Program-made: the position numbers and the translations under genes
Notes under the pieces: generated by a model
The model's input: only the letters and a program-made list of their open reading frames with translations
Told to the model about the DNA's origin: nothing
The model's database searches: none
DNA from: Tidjanibacter sp.
GTDB taxonomy: Bacteria > Bacteroidota > Bacteroidia > Bacteroidales > Rikenellaceae
Assembly (NCBI GenBank): GCA_017379955.1
Contig: JAFNVE010000138.1
Coordinates: 1 to 21,056, forward strand
DNA length: 21,056 nucleotides
Direction: 5' to 3'
Shown here: positions 9,140 to 17,709 of the stretch, in pieces
Layout: every line of letters starts with the position of its first letter
Position numbering within the stretch: the first letter of the stretch is position 1

Positions 9140-9309
9140 TCCCCAGCCCGAGCGGTAGGTAACTACCGACCACTCGGCAAGAGAAACCCACCCGGCCCCT
9201 TCTCAGTGGGAGAGAAGGTGCCGATGGTGTAAAACAAAAAACAATGGGCGCAGGCACGGTGTCTGTTCCCGACAAATAAAAAACACAGTTAGTATAATTT
9301 AAAAGAATT
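9140..9309 (+). promoter_or_regulatory. Structured 170-nt spacer before rpsH, candidate regulatory RNA
   Basis: No ORF or clear promoter is seen here. Three hairpins can be drawn as RNA. (1) CCGAG (9148-9152) with CTCGG (9173-9177), enclosing a perfect CGGTAG/CTACCG stem (9153-9158, 9163-9168) capped by GTAA, a GNRA tetraloop. (2) A long stem, CACC-CGGC-C-CCTTCTC (9189-9204) with GAGAAGG-T-GCCG-AT-GGTG (9212-9229) and a 7-nt loop. (3) A weaker hairpin at 9246-9270. No U-tract follows, so termination is unlikely. In many bacteria S8 controls the spc genes; an S8 or S14 binding site is one inference. Hairpin 2 could instead be a dispersed palindromic repeat that landed in the operon. Confidence 0.5.
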
Positions 9310-9708
9310 ATGACAGATCCTATTGCAGATTTCCTGACAAGGATTAGAAACGCGGCGAAAGCCAACCACAAGGTGGTTGAAGCTCCCGCATCGAAAATGA
9401 AGTTGGAGATTGCACGCATTCTTTGCGAGCAGGGCTACATCCTCGCTTACAAGCAGGAGCAGGATGAGCGTGGCCACGCTACCATCAAGATTGCGTTGAA
9501 GTATCACCAGGCTACCAAGACCAACGCTATTAAGGTCATCAAACGAGTATCGCGTCCCGGTTTGCGTCGCTACGCAAGTGTTGCTGAGATGCCTCGCGTG
9601 ATGAATGGTTTGGGTATCGCTATTCTCTCGACCCCTAAGGGCATTATGACCGATAAGGAGGCTCGCAAAGAGAATGTAGGCGGTGAGGTGCTCTGCTATG
9701 TATATTAA
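9310..9708 (+). CDS. rpsH: Small-subunit ribosomal protein S8 (uS8)
   Basis: S8 is a primary binder of the central domain of 16S rRNA and the translational repressor of the spc operon in E. coli. The 132-residue protein begins [15 protein letters not shown], and its C-terminal half holds RPGLRRY (82-88) and the S8 signature [20 protein letters not shown] (100-119), ending GGEVLCYVY. Length is normal (130 in E. coli). Being first after the structured 170-nt spacer, it is the natural candidate for feedback control there (inference). rplF starts 59 nt later. Confidence 0.97.
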   Translation: MTDPIADFLTRIRNAAKANHKVVEAPASKMKLEIARILCEQGYILAYKQEQDERGHATIKIALKYHQATKTNAIKVIKRVSRPGLRRYASVAEMPRVMNGLGIAILSTPKGIMTDKEARKENVGGEVLCYVY

Positions 9709-9767
9709 TAGTCCGACGAGCGCATCAAAAACTTTATTTTTCTTAAACAATTAAAAACAGTTAAAAA

Positions 9768-10325
9768 ATGTCAAGAATTGGAAAATTACCTGTAAACTTG
9801 CCCGCAGGTGTTACCGTTGAGGTATCGCCCTCGAATGTGGTAAGCGTGAAAGGACCTCTGGGTAGCCTCTCGCAGCAAGTAGATGCTGACATCGAGGTTA
9901 AGATAGAGGACGGCGTATTGACACTTCATCGTCCTACGAACCAGCCACGCCACCGCTCGATGCACGGGCTCTACCGCGCCTTGATCAACAACATGGTGAT
10001 TGGCGTTTCGAAAGGCTACGAGACCAAACAAGAACTCGTCGGTGTCGGCTTCAAAGCCGAAGTAAAAGGCCAGCTTCTGGAGATGTCGCTGGGTTATTCG
10101 CACGATATTCACTTCCTGCTTCCTGAGGAGGTAAAGGCTGAGGTGTTCCAGGAGAAGAAGGGTAACCCCATCCTCACCTTGAAGAGCATCGATAAGCAGC
10201 TCGTAGGTCAGGTTGCAGCAAAGATTCGTTCGTTGCGTAAGCCCGAGCCCTACAAAGGAAAAGGTATCAAGTTTGTTAATGAGCAGCTCCGCCGCAAAGC
10301 GGGTAAATCTGCAAGTGCTAAATAA
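9768..10325 (+). CDS. rplF: Large-subunit ribosomal protein L6 (uL6)
   Basis: L6 lies near the sarcin-ricin loop and the factor-binding site of the 50S subunit. It is built of two related alpha/beta domains, here roughly residues 1-80 and 82-175. The signature [12 protein letters not shown] (158-169) is diagnostic, and the start [15 protein letters not shown] is standard. The length of 185 residues is close to E. coli (177). The 59-nt spacer before it is A/T-rich but contains no convincing promoter. Confidence 0.97.
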   Translation: MSRIGKLPVNLPAGVTVEVSPSNVVSVKGPLGSLSQQVDADIEVKIEDGVLTLHRPTNQPRHRSMHGLYRALINNMVIGVSKGYETKQELVGVGFKAEVKGQLLEMSLGYSHDIHFLLPEEVKAEVFQEKKGNPILTLKSIDKQLVGQVAAKIRSLRKPEPYKGKGIKFVNEQLRRKAGKSASAK

Positions 10326-10342
10326 TAAAACCGCGTAAAGTT

Positions 10343-10705
10343 ATGTCATTGAATAAGATTGAAAGAAGAGAGAGGATCAAGCACCGTATTCGCAAGATCG
10401 TTTTCGGTACTGCCGAGCGTCCTCGTATGACTGTATTCCGCAGCAACAAGCAGATTTATGTACAGGTTATTGACGACGAGCGCGGTGTAACACTCTGCGC
10501 AGCATCGTCGCTGGACAAAGAGCTTGCAGGCAAGTTGGAGGGTATGAACAAGACTCAGGTTGCTGCTGAGGTTGGTAAACTCGCTGCTGCTCGTGCAATC
10601 GAGAAGGGTATCCAGACCGTATCGTTTGACCGTAACGGTTACCTCTATCACGGAAGAGTAAAAATGTTGGCTGATGCCGCCCGCGAAGGTGGTCTTAAAT
10701 TTTAA
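10343..10705 (+). CDS. rplR: Large-subunit ribosomal protein L18 (uL18)
   Basis: L18 binds 5S rRNA together with L5 in the central protuberance. The basic N-terminus ([13 protein letters not shown], 6-18) is followed by [20 protein letters not shown] (26-45) and the C-terminal signature [19 protein letters not shown] (95-113), ending EGGLKF. The length of 120 residues is normal (117 in E. coli). It stands 17 nt after rplF and 6 nt before rpsE, in conserved spc order. Confidence 0.97.
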   Translation: MSLNKIERRERIKHRIRKIVFGTAERPRMTVFRSNKQIYVQVIDDERGVTLCAASSLDKELAGKLEGMNKTQVAAEVGKLAAARAIEKGIQTVSFDRNGYLYHGRVKMLADAAREGGLKF

Positions 10706-10711
10706 GCAATT

Positions 10712-11230
10712 ATGTCGAATACTAACATAAAGAAAGTAAGAACAAGCGACCTCGAGTTGAAAGACAGACTCGTTGCTATCCAGCGCGTTACCAAGGTAAC
10801 CAAGGGTGGTCGTACTTTCACCTTTTCGGCTATTGTGGTTGTAGGTAACGAGCAGGGTGTCGTAGGCTACGGTCTGGGCAAAGCCAGCGAGGTTCAGGCA
10901 GCCATCGCAAAAGGTGTAGAAGATGCAAAGAAGAATCTGATCAAGATTCCCGTAATCAACGGCACAATTCCTCACGCTCAGGAGTACCGCTTTGGTGGCT
11001 CGGAGGTGATCATTCGCCCCGCTGCAGCCGGTACCGGTGTGATTGCAGGTGGTGCAATGCGTGCAGTGTTTGAGAGCGTTGGTATCCACAACATCCTCGC
11101 TAAGAGCAAGGGTTCGTCGAACCCCCACAACTTGGTGAAGGCTACCATCGGTGCATTGGCAGAGCTCCGCGATGCTTACACCGTTGCTCAGATTCGTGGT
11201 ATCTCGCTGAACCAGGTGTTTAACGGTTAA
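10712..11230 (+). CDS. rpsE: Small-subunit ribosomal protein S5 (uS5)
   Basis: S5 lies at the mRNA entry site and influences decoding accuracy. It has the N-terminal double-stranded-RNA-binding fold (about 14-80) and a C-terminal S5 domain. The loop [15 protein letters not shown] (26-40) is the place where spectinomycin-resistance changes occur in E. coli; here it reads as the unaltered family sequence. [20 protein letters not shown] (42-61) is the main signature. The length of 172 residues is typical (167 in E. coli). Spacing is 6 nt to rplR and 18 nt to rpmD. Confidence 0.97.
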   Translation: MSNTNIKKVRTSDLELKDRLVAIQRVTKVTKGGRTFTFSAIVVVGNEQGVVGYGLGKASEVQAAIAKGVEDAKKNLIKIPVINGTIPHAQEYRFGGSEVIIRPAAAGTGVIAGGAMRAVFESVGIHNILAKSKGSSNPHNLVKATIGALAELRDAYTVAQIRGISLNQVFNG

Positions 11231-11248
11231 TTAAATTGAAGTAAAGTT

Positions 11249-11431
11249 ATGGCAAAATTGAAAATCACTCAGGTTAAGAGCCGTATCGGTGCAACCGGTG
11301 CTCAGAAGAAGAACCTCGATGCACTCGGACTTCACAAGATTAACCAGACAGTAGAGCACGATGATTCGCCTATCATCAAGGGTATGGTGAACAAAGTGAG
11401 CCACTTGGTAAAGGTTGAGGTTGCCGAGTAA
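11249..11431 (+). CDS. rpmD: Large-subunit ribosomal protein L30 (uL30)
   Basis: L30 is a small 50S protein with a ferredoxin-like fold. The 60-residue sequence MAKLKITQVKSRIGATGAQK with the following LDALGLHKINQTVEHDDSP is the standard short bacterial L30 pattern, ending in a beta strand LVKVEVAE. The gene sits between rpsE (18 nt) and rplO (38 nt), as in most bacteria. Several bacteria lack L30, so its retention here is worth noting but is common in Bacteroidales. Confidence 0.95.
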   Translation: MAKLKITQVKSRIGATGAQKKNLDALGLHKINQTVEHDDSPIIKGMVNKVSHLVKVEVAE

Positions 11432-11469
11432 ATTACACACATTTACGAATTTTTAAAAGAGTAAGAACA

Positions 11470-11937
11470 ATGAGTCTGAATAATTTGAAACCCGCAGCAG
11501 GTTCCACTCATCACGAGAAGCGTATCGGTCGCGGCCAGGGTTCTGGTCACGGTGGTACTTCGACTCGTGGTCACAAGGGTGCACAGTCGCGTTCGGGTTA
11601 CCATAGCAAGTTGGGCTTCGAGGGTGGTCAGATGCCCTTGCAGCGCCGTCTGCCCAAATTTGGTTTTACCAACATCAAGCGTGTAGAGTACAAGGCTATC
11701 AACCTCAATGTAGTTGAGGAGTTGGCAGCTAAGAACAACCTCACCGAGGTTAACATGGATACCTTCGTACAGGCCGGTTTCGTATCGACCTCGGACAAGG
11801 TTAAGGTTCTTGGCAACGGTACTCTTACCAAGGCCCTCACCGTTACCGCTCACGCATTTAGCAAGAGCGCACAGGCAGCCATCGAGGCTCAGGGCGGTAA
11901 GGCAGTAGTTTTTGGTGCAGAGGAGATTGCTGAGTAA
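11470..11937 (+). CDS. rplO: Large-subunit ribosomal protein L15 (uL15)
   Basis: L15 is a late-assembly 50S protein with a long, basic, glycine-rich N-terminal tail threaded through 23S rRNA. The tail (HHEKRIGRGQGSGHGGTSTR, 14-33) and the C-terminal signature KVKVLGNGTLTKALTVTAHA identify it. The length of 155 residues is a little more than E. coli (144). It stands 38 nt after rpmD and 30 nt before secY, whose linkage to rplO is nearly universal. Confidence 0.97.
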   Translation: MSLNNLKPAAGSTHHEKRIGRGQGSGHGGTSTRGHKGAQSRSGYHSKLGFEGGQMPLQRRLPKFGFTNIKRVEYKAINLNVVEELAAKNNLTEVNMDTFVQAGFVSTSDKVKVLGNGTLTKALTVTAHAFSKSAQAAIEAQGGKAVVFGAEEIAE

Positions 11938-11967
11938 GAAACTAACCTACACAAAAAAAATTAAGCC

Positions 11968-13296
11968 GTGAAGAAATTCATCGAAACCATTAAGAATATA
12001 TTTAAGATCGAGGAGTTGCGTAGCAGAATTCTCTTTACCATCTGCCTCCTTCTTATCTATAGATTTGGTTGCTTTGTTTCGCTCCCGGGTATTAATCCTA
12101 ACGAGATCTTTGCGTTGCAGCATCAGGTAGAGGGCAATGGTTTGCTCGGCCTGTTGGACATCTTCTCCGGAGGTGCATTCTCCAACGCATCGATCTTCGC
12201 TCTGGGTGTTATGCCCTACATCTCGGCCTCGATTGTAATTCAGTTGTTGGGAATCGTAGTTCCCTACTTCCAGAAGTTGCAGAAAGAGGGTCAGAGTGGT
12301 CAGCGTAAACTCAACCAGTGGACAAGGTATTTGACCATTGTAGTGCTGCTGCTTCAGGGTCCCGCATACCTTGCTAACCTCAGTGCCCAGCTCCCCGCCA
12401 GCGCATATGTGCTTGGCGCCAACAGTTGGCTCTTCAAGTTCAGCGCAATGATGGTACTTATTGCCGGTACTATGTTTGTGATGTGGCTTGGTGAGAAGAT
12501 TACCGACAAGGGTATCGGTAATGGCGTGTCGCTTATCATCTTCGTTGGTATCGTAGCACGTCTGCCGCAGGCCTTCATGACCGAGTTGAACACTCGTTTG
12601 AGCGAGTCGACCGGTGGTCTGGTAATGTTGGTTGTGGAGATTATCCTGCTCTTCTTAGTGTTTATGGCCACCATCGCACTCGTACAGGCTGTTCGTAAGA
12701 TTCCTGTACAGTATGCTAAGCGAGTTGTTGGCAATAAGCAATACGGTGGAGTACGCCAGTACATCCCCTTGAAACTCAACGCTGCAAACGTGATGCCTAT
12801 CATCTTTGCTCAGGCGCTGATGTTCATCCCCATGCTCTTTGGTCGCATGGAGGCTACTCAGGGTATTGCTGCGACATTCTCTAACTTCACAGGGTTCTGG
12901 TACAACTTTGTATTCGCTCTCTTGGTAATTGCGTTCACCTATTTCTACACCGCAATTATCGTTAACCCCAACATGATGGCTGACGAGCTCAAGCGCAACG
13001 GTGGCTTTATCCCCGGCATCAAGCCTGGTAAGGAGACTGTTCGCTACATCGACAACATCATGACAAGAATCACCCTCCCCGGTTCGATCTTCTTGGCAGT
13101 TGTGGCTATCTTGCCCGCATTTGCTACTAAGCTCGGTATCAACCAGCAGTTCTCGTATTTCTACGGTGGTACTTCGCTGTTGATTATGGTGGGTGTAGTT
13201 CTTGACACTCTCAAGCAGATAGAGAGTCATCTGTTGATGCGTCACTACGATGGTCTTATGAAGACCGGCCGTATCAAAGGTCGTGCAGGCTATTAA
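11968..13296 (+). CDS. secY: Preprotein translocase channel subunit SecY
   Basis: SecY is the pore of the SecYEG channel in the inner membrane; it moves unfolded proteins outward with SecA and inserts membrane proteins with the ribosome. The 442-residue length (443 in E. coli) and about ten hydrophobic segments fit. Visible are the plug region after TM1 (about 60-80), the signature ALGVMPYISASIVIQLL (78-94) and WLGEKITDKGIGNGVSLI (173-190). The start is a GTG at 11968, the only non-ATG start I accept here. In the cytosolic C5 loop, GIKPGKET (350-357) has Lys352 where E. coli has the highly conserved Arg357. SecE and SecG must be encoded elsewhere. Confidence 0.97.
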   Translation: MKKFIETIKNIFKIEELRSRILFTICLLLIYRFGCFVSLPGINPNEIFALQHQVEGNGLLGLLDIFSGGAFSNASIFALGVMPYISASIVIQLLGIVVPYFQKLQKEGQSGQRKLNQWTRYLTIVVLLLQGPAYLANLSAQLPASAYVLGANSWLFKFSAMMVLIAGTMFVMWLGEKITDKGIGNGVSLIIFVGIVARLPQAFMTELNTRLSESTGGLVMLVVEIILLFLVFMATIALVQAVRKIPVQYAKRVVGNKQYGGVRQYIPLKLNAANVMPIIFAQALMFIPMLFGRMEATQGIAATFSNFTGFWYNFVFALLVIAFTYFYTAIIVNPNMMADELKRNGGFIPGIKPGKETVRYIDNIMTRITLPGSIFLAVVAILPAFATKLGINQQFSYFYGGTSLLIMVGVVLDTLKQIESHLLMRHYDGLMKTGRIKGRAGY

Positions 13297-13353
13297 TCGA
13301 CGTAAAGGCAGAAAAGACTCAATCGCTTAATAAACAAGAGTTCTTTGAAGAAG

Positions 13354-14133
13354 ATGATATATCTGAAAACAGAGGAAGAGATCGAACTGCTGCGTGAGAA
13401 CAACCTCTTGGTGAGCGCAACACTCGCCGAGGTAGGCAAGCACATCAAGCCCGGAGTGACCACTCTGGAGCTCGATAGAATTGCCGAGGAGTTTATCCGC
13501 TCGCACGGAGCAGTTCCTGGCTTCCTCGGATACGGAGGCTTTCCCAATACCCTCTGTGTCTCGGTTAATCAGCAGGTCGTACACGGCATACCGTCGAACT
13601 ATGCTCTCCAGGAGGGCGATATCGTATCGGTGGACTGTGGCACCATTTTGAAGGGGTTCTATGGCGACTCGGCTTACACCTTCGGCGTAGGCGAGATCTC
13701 TGAGCAAAATCAGCAGCTGCTCACTGTGACCAAGGAGGCTCTTCTTAAAGGTGTCGAGCAGGCGGTGGCAGGCAACAGAGTGGGGGATATCTCCGCTGCT
13801 GTGCAGGCACACGCAGAGAAGTATGGCTACGGCGTTGTGCGTGAGTTGGTGGGTCACGGTCTTGGTCGCAATATGCACGAAGATCCCGAGATTCCCAACT
13901 ATGGCGCACGAGGCAGAGGCCCGCTCTTGAAAGAGGGTATGGTAATCTGCATCGAGCCGATGATTAATATGGGACGCAAGGATGTGGTTTTTGAGCGCGA
14001 CGGCTGGACAGTTCGTACGCGTGACAATAAACCCTCGGCTCACTTTGAGTTTGCGGTGGCAATCCGCAAGGGCGAGGCCGATGTGTTGACAGATTTCAGT
14101 ATCATCGAAAAGGCAATCGGGATTGCCCGATAA
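13354..14133 (+). CDS. map: Methionine aminopeptidase, type I
   Basis: This metalloenzyme removes the initiator methionine from new proteins in the cytosol. The pita-bread fold metal ligands are all present: Asp94, Asp105, His168, Glu201 and Glu232. The substrate-contacting His78 is also present (VHGIP). The 259-residue length is that of the compact type Ia form. The frame also has a TTG at 13345, which would add three residues; I choose the ATG at 13354 because the protein then begins [10 protein letters not shown], as in Bacteroidales relatives. The position between secY and infA is typical of Bacteroidetes and Firmicutes operons. Confidence 0.95.
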   Translation: MIYLKTEEEIELLRENNLLVSATLAEVGKHIKPGVTTLELDRIAEEFIRSHGAVPGFLGYGGFPNTLCVSVNQQVVHGIPSNYALQEGDIVSVDCGTILKGFYGDSAYTFGVGEISEQNQQLLTVTKEALLKGVEQAVAGNRVGDISAAVQAHAEKYGYGVVRELVGHGLGRNMHEDPEIPNYGARGRGPLLKEGMVICIEPMINMGRKDVVFERDGWTVRTRDNKPSAHFEFAVAIRKGEADVLTDFSIIEKAIGIAR

Positions 14134-14164
14134 TGTAGAAACATTAAAAAAGGAAAAAGACTCT

Positions 14165-14383
14165 ATGGCAAAGCAGGCTGCTATTGAAAAGGACGGTACT
14201 ATCGTTGAGGCGTTGTCGAATGCAATGTTCCGCGTTGAGTTGGACAATGGTCACGTTATCACCGCCCACATCTCCGGAAAGATGCGTATGCACTTCATTA
14301 AGATTCTGCCCGGAGATAAGGTAAAGGTCGAGATGTCCCCCTATGATTTGACAAAGGGACGCATTTCGTTCCGCTACAAGTAA
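14165..14383 (+). CDS. infA: Translation initiation factor IF-1
   Basis: IF-1 occupies the ribosomal A site during initiation and supports IF-2 and IF-3. The 72-residue OB-fold protein starts [20 protein letters not shown] and includes [20 protein letters not shown] (22-41) and the ending [12 protein letters not shown]. Length equals the family norm of 72. The frame is open to an upstream ATG at 14123, but that would overlap map and add 14 unrelated residues, so the ATG at 14165 is the start. The spacer to map is 31 nt. Confidence 0.97.
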   Translation: MAKQAAIEKDGTIVEALSNAMFRVELDNGHVITAHISGKMRMHFIKILPGDKVKVEMSPYDLTKGRISFRYK

Positions 14384-14417
14384 ACCACAATTGGTTCACT
14401 TTTAAAACAACAAAACG

Positions 14418-14534
14418 ATGAAAGTAAAAGCATCAATTAAGAAAAGAAGTGAGGATTGCAAAATTGTAAAGCGTAAGGGCAAACTCTACGTTATTTGCAA
14501 AAAGAATCCTAAGTTTAAAATGCGCCAAGGCTAA
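14418..14534 (+). CDS. rpmJ: Large-subunit ribosomal protein L36 (bL36), degenerate zinc ribbon
   Basis: This 38-codon gene encodes [20 protein letters not shown], followed by [18 protein letters not shown], a clear L36. In zinc-binding L36 the ligands are Cys11, Cys14, Cys27 and His32; here they read Ser11, Cys14, Cys27 and Lys32, so two of four are lost and a normal zinc site is not possible. The fold is presumably held by rRNA contacts, as in other zinc-free L36 proteins. It lies 34 nt after infA and 22 nt before rpsM, the conserved place for this gene. Confidence 0.95.
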   Translation: MKVKASIKKRSEDCKIVKRKGKLYVICKKNPKFKMRQG

Positions 14535-14556
14535 TCAATTAAATTAAGAGAAATTT

Positions 14557-14937
14557 ATGGCACGTATAGTAGGTGTAGATTTACCTAAAAATAAGAGAGG
14601 CGAGATTGGCCTCACCTATATTTACGGCATTGGCCGCAGCACCGCTCAGTTGATTCTCGACGAGTGCGGTATCGACCGCAACATCAAGGTTCAGGATTGG
14701 ACTGATGATCAGGTAGCTGCCATCCGTAACTACATTGCTGAGAAGGATATCAAAGTAGAGGGCGAGTGCCGCTCTTTGGTACAGCTCAACATCAAACGAT
14801 TGATGGATATCGGTTGCTACCGTGGTATCCGTCACCGTCTGGGCCTTCCCGTTCGCGGTCAGAGCACCAAGAACAACGCTCGTACCCGTAAAGGTAGAAA
14901 GAAGACTGTAGCGAACAAGAAAAAAGCAACTAAGTAA
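14557..14937 (+). CDS. rpsM: Small-subunit ribosomal protein S13 (uS13)
   Basis: S13 sits on top of the 30S head, forms bridges to L5 and 23S rRNA, and its C-terminal tail touches the P-site tRNA. The helix-two-turn-helix start [20 protein letters not shown] (2-21) and the signature [20 protein letters not shown] (89-108) identify it. The 126-residue length is normal with a basic lysine-rich tail ([14 protein letters not shown]). The gene opens the alpha-operon block and is followed by rpsK after 12 nt. Confidence 0.97.
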   Translation: MARIVGVDLPKNKRGEIGLTYIYGIGRSTAQLILDECGIDRNIKVQDWTDDQVAAIRNYIAEKDIKVEGECRSLVQLNIKRLMDIGCYRGIRHRLGLPVRGQSTKNNARTRKGRKKTVANKKKATK

Positions 14938-14949
14938 TCGTAGAAAGTT

Positions 14950-15339
14950 ATGGCAAAAAAACCAGGAACAGTTAAGAAGAGAGTTGTTAAGGTTGAGGCT
15001 CAGGGTATGGCCTTTGTTCACTCGACTTTCAACAACGTGATTATCACCCTGACCAACGCAGCTGGTGAGGTTATCAGTTGGAGCTCGGCAGGTAAGATGG
15101 GTTTTAGAGGTTCGAAGAAGAACACTCCCTATGCAGCCCAGACTGCTGCTGCTGACTGCGCTAAGGTTGCTTACGACCTTGGTTTGCGTAAGGTTAAGGT
15201 ATATGTAAAGGGTCCGGGTGCAGGTCGTGAGTCTGCAATTCGTACCATTCACGGTGCAGGTATCGAGGTAATGGAGATTATCGACGTTACTCCGCTGCCC
15301 CACAACGGATGTCGTCCTCCCAACCGCCGTCGCGTCTAA
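14950..15339 (+). CDS. rpsK: Small-subunit ribosomal protein S11 (uS11)
   Basis: S11 lies on the 30S platform by the mRNA exit and E site. The 129-residue sequence has [20 protein letters not shown] (27-46), the GPGAGRE loop (88-94) and the ending [17 protein letters not shown]. This keeps the Asn-Gly pair where E. coli forms an isoaspartate. Length equals E. coli. It is 12 nt from rpsM; the spacer to rpsD is 88 nt, longer than its neighbours. Confidence 0.97.
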   Translation: MAKKPGTVKKRVVKVEAQGMAFVHSTFNNVIITLTNAAGEVISWSSAGKMGFRGSKKNTPYAAQTAAADCAKVAYDLGLRKVKVYVKGPGAGRESAIRTIHGAGIEVMEIIDVTPLPHNGCRPPNRRRV

Positions 15340-15427
15340 TCCCTGGGTGGCTTAGAAAGCTGATAGCGTAAAACGAGAAAGGACAAATAATCTGTTAAGT
15401 GAAAAAAGTAAAAAACAATAAAGAAAA
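15340..15427 (+). other. 88-nt spacer between rpsK and rpsD
   Basis: This is longer than most gaps in the operon. It becomes A-rich towards rpsD. I see only a weak hairpin (GGCTT with AAGCT, 15350-15362, 3-nt loop) and no promoter or terminator pattern. In E. coli S4 represses the alpha operon through a pseudoknot before rpsM; nothing comparable is evident here. Confidence 0.3.
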
Positions 15428-16036
15428 ATGGGAAAGTATATAGGACCTAAATCTAAAATAGCTCGTAAGTTTGGCGAGCCTATTTTCGGAGCGGACAAGT
15501 TTCTCGAGAAGAAGAACTACCCTCCCGGACAGCACGGACTGAACCGTAAACGCAAAAAAGTGTCGGAGTACGGTACTCAGTTGAGTGAGAAACAGAAAGC
15601 CAAGATGACCTACGGTTTGTTGGAGCGTCAGTTCCACAAGACCTTCGAGGAGGCAGCACGCATGGGTGGTATCACCGGTGAGAACTTGCTGAAACTTTTG
15701 GAGTGCCGTTTGGACAACGTGGTTTACCGTTTGGGTATCGCCCCCACTCGCGCTGCTGCTCGTCAGTTGGTATCGCACCGTCACATCACCGTTAATGGTG
15801 AGGTTGTAAACATCCCCTCGTACAGCTTGAAGGTGGGTGATGTTGTAGGTGTTCGCGAGAAGTCGAAGAGCCTCGAGGTTATCACCGAGTCGCTCGCAGG
15901 CCGTCAGGTAAACCGTTACGCTTGGTTGGAGTGGAACGCCCAGACTATGACTGGTAAGTTCTTGCAGCGTCCCGAGCGTGAGGATATCCCCGAGAATATT
16001 AAAGAGCAGTTGATCGTCGAGTTGTACTCGAAATAA
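15428..16036 (+). CDS. rpsD: Small-subunit ribosomal protein S4 (uS4)
   Basis: S4 starts 30S assembly at the 5' domain of 16S rRNA and forms part of the mRNA entry helicase with S3 and S5. The start [20 protein letters not shown] (2-21), the YPPGQHG motif (31-37) and the S4 RNA-binding domain (about 93-155, with [20 protein letters not shown] at 94-113) are clear. The N-terminal part has no CxxC zinc motif. Length is 202 residues (206 in E. coli). It precedes rpoA by 24 nt, as in the alpha operon. Confidence 0.97.
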   Translation: MGKYIGPKSKIARKFGEPIFGADKFLEKKNYPPGQHGLNRKRKKVSEYGTQLSEKQKAKMTYGLLERQFHKTFEEAARMGGITGENLLKLLECRLDNVVYRLGIAPTRAAARQLVSHRHITVNGEVVNIPSYSLKVGDVVGVREKSKSLEVITESLAGRQVNRYAWLEWNAQTMTGKFLQRPEREDIPENIKEQLIVELYSK

Positions 16037-16060
16037 ATCTAACCAATAAGTAGTAAAATT

Positions 16061-17053
16061 ATGGCAATATTAGCATTCCAAAAACCCGAGAAGGTGATTA
16101 TGCTCGAATCGACCTCCAATTTCGGAAAATTTGAGTTCCGTCCTTTGGAGCCCGGTTTTGGTCTCACCATCGGTAATGCTTTGCGTCGTATTCTGCTCTC
16201 CTCGTTGGAGGGTCATGCAATTACGACTGTGAAGATTGCTGGTGTGGACCACGAGTTTGACGCTATTCCCGGCGTTATGGAGGGAATGATTGATATCGTC
16301 CTCAACCTCAAGCAGGTACGCTTCATCCGCACCGTTGAGAATGCCGACAGCGAGAAGGTGTCGGTAAACGTTGCTGGCGTAACTGAGTTGACCGCAGGAT
16401 ATATATCGAACTTCCTTACCAACTTCAAGGTTCTCAACCCCGATCTGGTGATTTGCCACCTGACTCCTGAGACCAAAATGCAGATTGACCTGACCATCGG
16501 AAGCGGCAGGGGTTATGTTCCGGCTGAGGAGAATGCCCCCGTAGATGCCGAGTTCGGACTTCTACCTATTGATTCGATTTTCACACCGATCAAGAACGTT
16601 AAATACTCGATTGAAAACTACCGCGTAGAGCAAAAGACCGACTACGAGAAACTCAACCTCGAGATTACCACCGATGGTTCGATTCATCCGAAGGAGGCAT
16701 TGAAGGAGGCTGCTAAGATTCTTATCCAGCACTTCATGCTCTTCTCCGACGAGCGCATCACCATCAACATGGAGGAGAGCTCGCCCGTTGAGGAGTTCGA
16801 CGAGGATGTACTTCACATGCGTCAGCTGTTGAAGACCAAGTTGGCAGATCAGGATCTCTCGGTTCGTGCCCTCAACTGCTTGAAGGCTGCCGAGGTAGAG
16901 ACTATCGGTGATTTGGTACGCTTCAACCGCAACGACCTGTTGAAGTTCCGCAACTTCGGTAAAAAGTCGCTCACCGAGCTGGATGATCTTCTCACTTCGC
17001 TGAACCTCCACTTCGGTATGGACGTTTCAATCTACAAACTTGATAAAGATTAA
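16061..17053 (+). CDS. rpoA: RNA polymerase alpha subunit
   Basis: The alpha dimer is the scaffold for assembling RNA polymerase, and its C-terminal domain binds UP elements and activators. The N-terminal domain (about 1-235) has the dimer signature [20 protein letters not shown] (32-51). After an acidic linker (about 239-255), the C-terminal domain (about 260-320) keeps the DNA-contacting residues of E. coli: Arg269 (for Arg265), Asn272 (for Asn268), and Lys302 and Ser303 (for Lys298 and Ser299). Length is 330 residues. It is 24 nt from rpsD and 8 nt from rplQ. Confidence 0.98.
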   Translation: MAILAFQKPEKVIMLESTSNFGKFEFRPLEPGFGLTIGNALRRILLSSLEGHAITTVKIAGVDHEFDAIPGVMEGMIDIVLNLKQVRFIRTVENADSEKVSVNVAGVTELTAGYISNFLTNFKVLNPDLVICHLTPETKMQIDLTIGSGRGYVPAEENAPVDAEFGLLPIDSIFTPIKNVKYSIENYRVEQKTDYEKLNLEITTDGSIHPKEALKEAAKILIQHFMLFSDERITINMEESSPVEEFDEDVLHMRQLLKTKLADQDLSVRALNCLKAAEVETIGDLVRFNRNDLLKFRNFGKKSLTELDDLLTSLNLHFGMDVSIYKLDKD

Positions 17054-17061
17054 GTTAACCT

Positions 17062-17637
17062 ATGAGACACAATAGAAAATTCAATCACCTTGGCCGTCAG
17101 AGCGCACACCGTAAGGCGATGTTGGCCAATATGGCAAGCTCTTTGATTCTCCACAAGCGAATCGAGACCACTGTCGCAAAGGCAAAGGCTCTGAAAAAGT
17201 ATGTTGAGCCCCTGATGACCAAATCGAAAGAGGACACTACCCACCAGCGTCGCGTTGTGTTCAGCTACTTGAAGGATAAGTATGCTGTAACCGAGCTGTT
17301 CCGCGTAGTGGCTCCCAAGATTGCAGACCGTCCCGGTGGCTACACCCGTATCCTCCACACCGGTTTCCGCTTGGGTGACGCTGCTGAGATGTGTATCATC
17401 GAGCTCGTGGACTTCAACGAGACCTACGTTGAGGGCGCAGTAGTTGCTGCTGCTAAGCCTAAGACTCGTCGTAGCCGCTCGGGTGCTAAGAAGGTAGCAG
17501 AGGATGCTCAGGTAGCTGAGGCTCCCGCTGCTGAGGCACCTGCAAAGGCTAAGAAGCCCGCAGCACCTAAGAGCACCGCAGCAAAGGCTTCGGGCGCAAA
17601 GGTGAAGGCTGTTAAGACTGGTGTTACCAAGAAATAG
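17062..17637 (+). CDS. rplQ: Large-subunit ribosomal protein L17 (bL17) with a long basic C-terminal tail
   Basis: L17 sits near the 50S tunnel exit. The core (1-120) is standard: [20 protein letters not shown], then [19 protein letters not shown] (35-53) and RPGGYTRIL (90-98). E. coli L17 is 127 residues; this protein has 191. The extra part (about 128-191) is low complexity, made of Ala, Lys and Pro with a short acidic stretch ([14 protein letters not shown]), and resembles disordered histone-H1-like tails. L17 proteins of Bacteroidetes are generally longer, so the tail is probably real and not a frame error. The gene closes the operon; a terminator follows at once. Confidence 0.96.
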   Translation: MRHNRKFNHLGRQSAHRKAMLANMASSLILHKRIETTVAKAKALKKYVEPLMTKSKEDTTHQRRVVFSYLKDKYAVTELFRVVAPKIADRPGGYTRILHTGFRLGDAAEMCIIELVDFNETYVEGAVVAAAKPKTRRSRSGAKKVAEDAQVAEAPAAEAPAKAKKPAAPKSTAAKASGAKVKAVKTGVTKK

Positions 17638-17639
17638 TC

Positions 17640-17709
17640 AGACGGCTTTTAGATAAAGGAGGGGGTGCTTGTTATCAAGCACCCCTCCTTTATTTAGCAA
17701 AAGTCGTCT
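17640..17709 (+). terminator. Intrinsic terminator at the end of the ribosomal operon
   Basis: Two bases after the rplQ stop an outer stem AGACGGCTTTT (17640-17650) pairs with AAAAGTCGTCT (17699-17709; one G-U). It encloses a strong inner hairpin: 17655-17671 with 17676-17691, 16 bp with one bulged G and a TTAT loop. A T-rich run (CCTTTATTTA) follows the inner stem. The inner hairpin can end transcription from the 30-gene operon. The right outer arm is also the left arm of the palindrome that follows, so the two structures compete. Confidence 0.8.

Noticed and set aside
9069..9419. A 116-codon - strand frame covering the rpsN-rpsH spacer
   Set aside because: Part shadows rpsN and rpsH. The central LPLRRGRVG-like stretch is the translation of the G+C-rich palindrome, which often produces false ORFs.
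9709..9767. A promoter before rplF in the A/T-rich 59-nt spacer
   Set aside because: TATTTTTC is near TAnnTTTG, but there is no TTG at the right distance, and the operon is otherwise continuous.
13345..13353. TTG at 13345 as the start of map
   Set aside because: The ATG at 13354 gives the family N-terminus, and TTG starts are rare.
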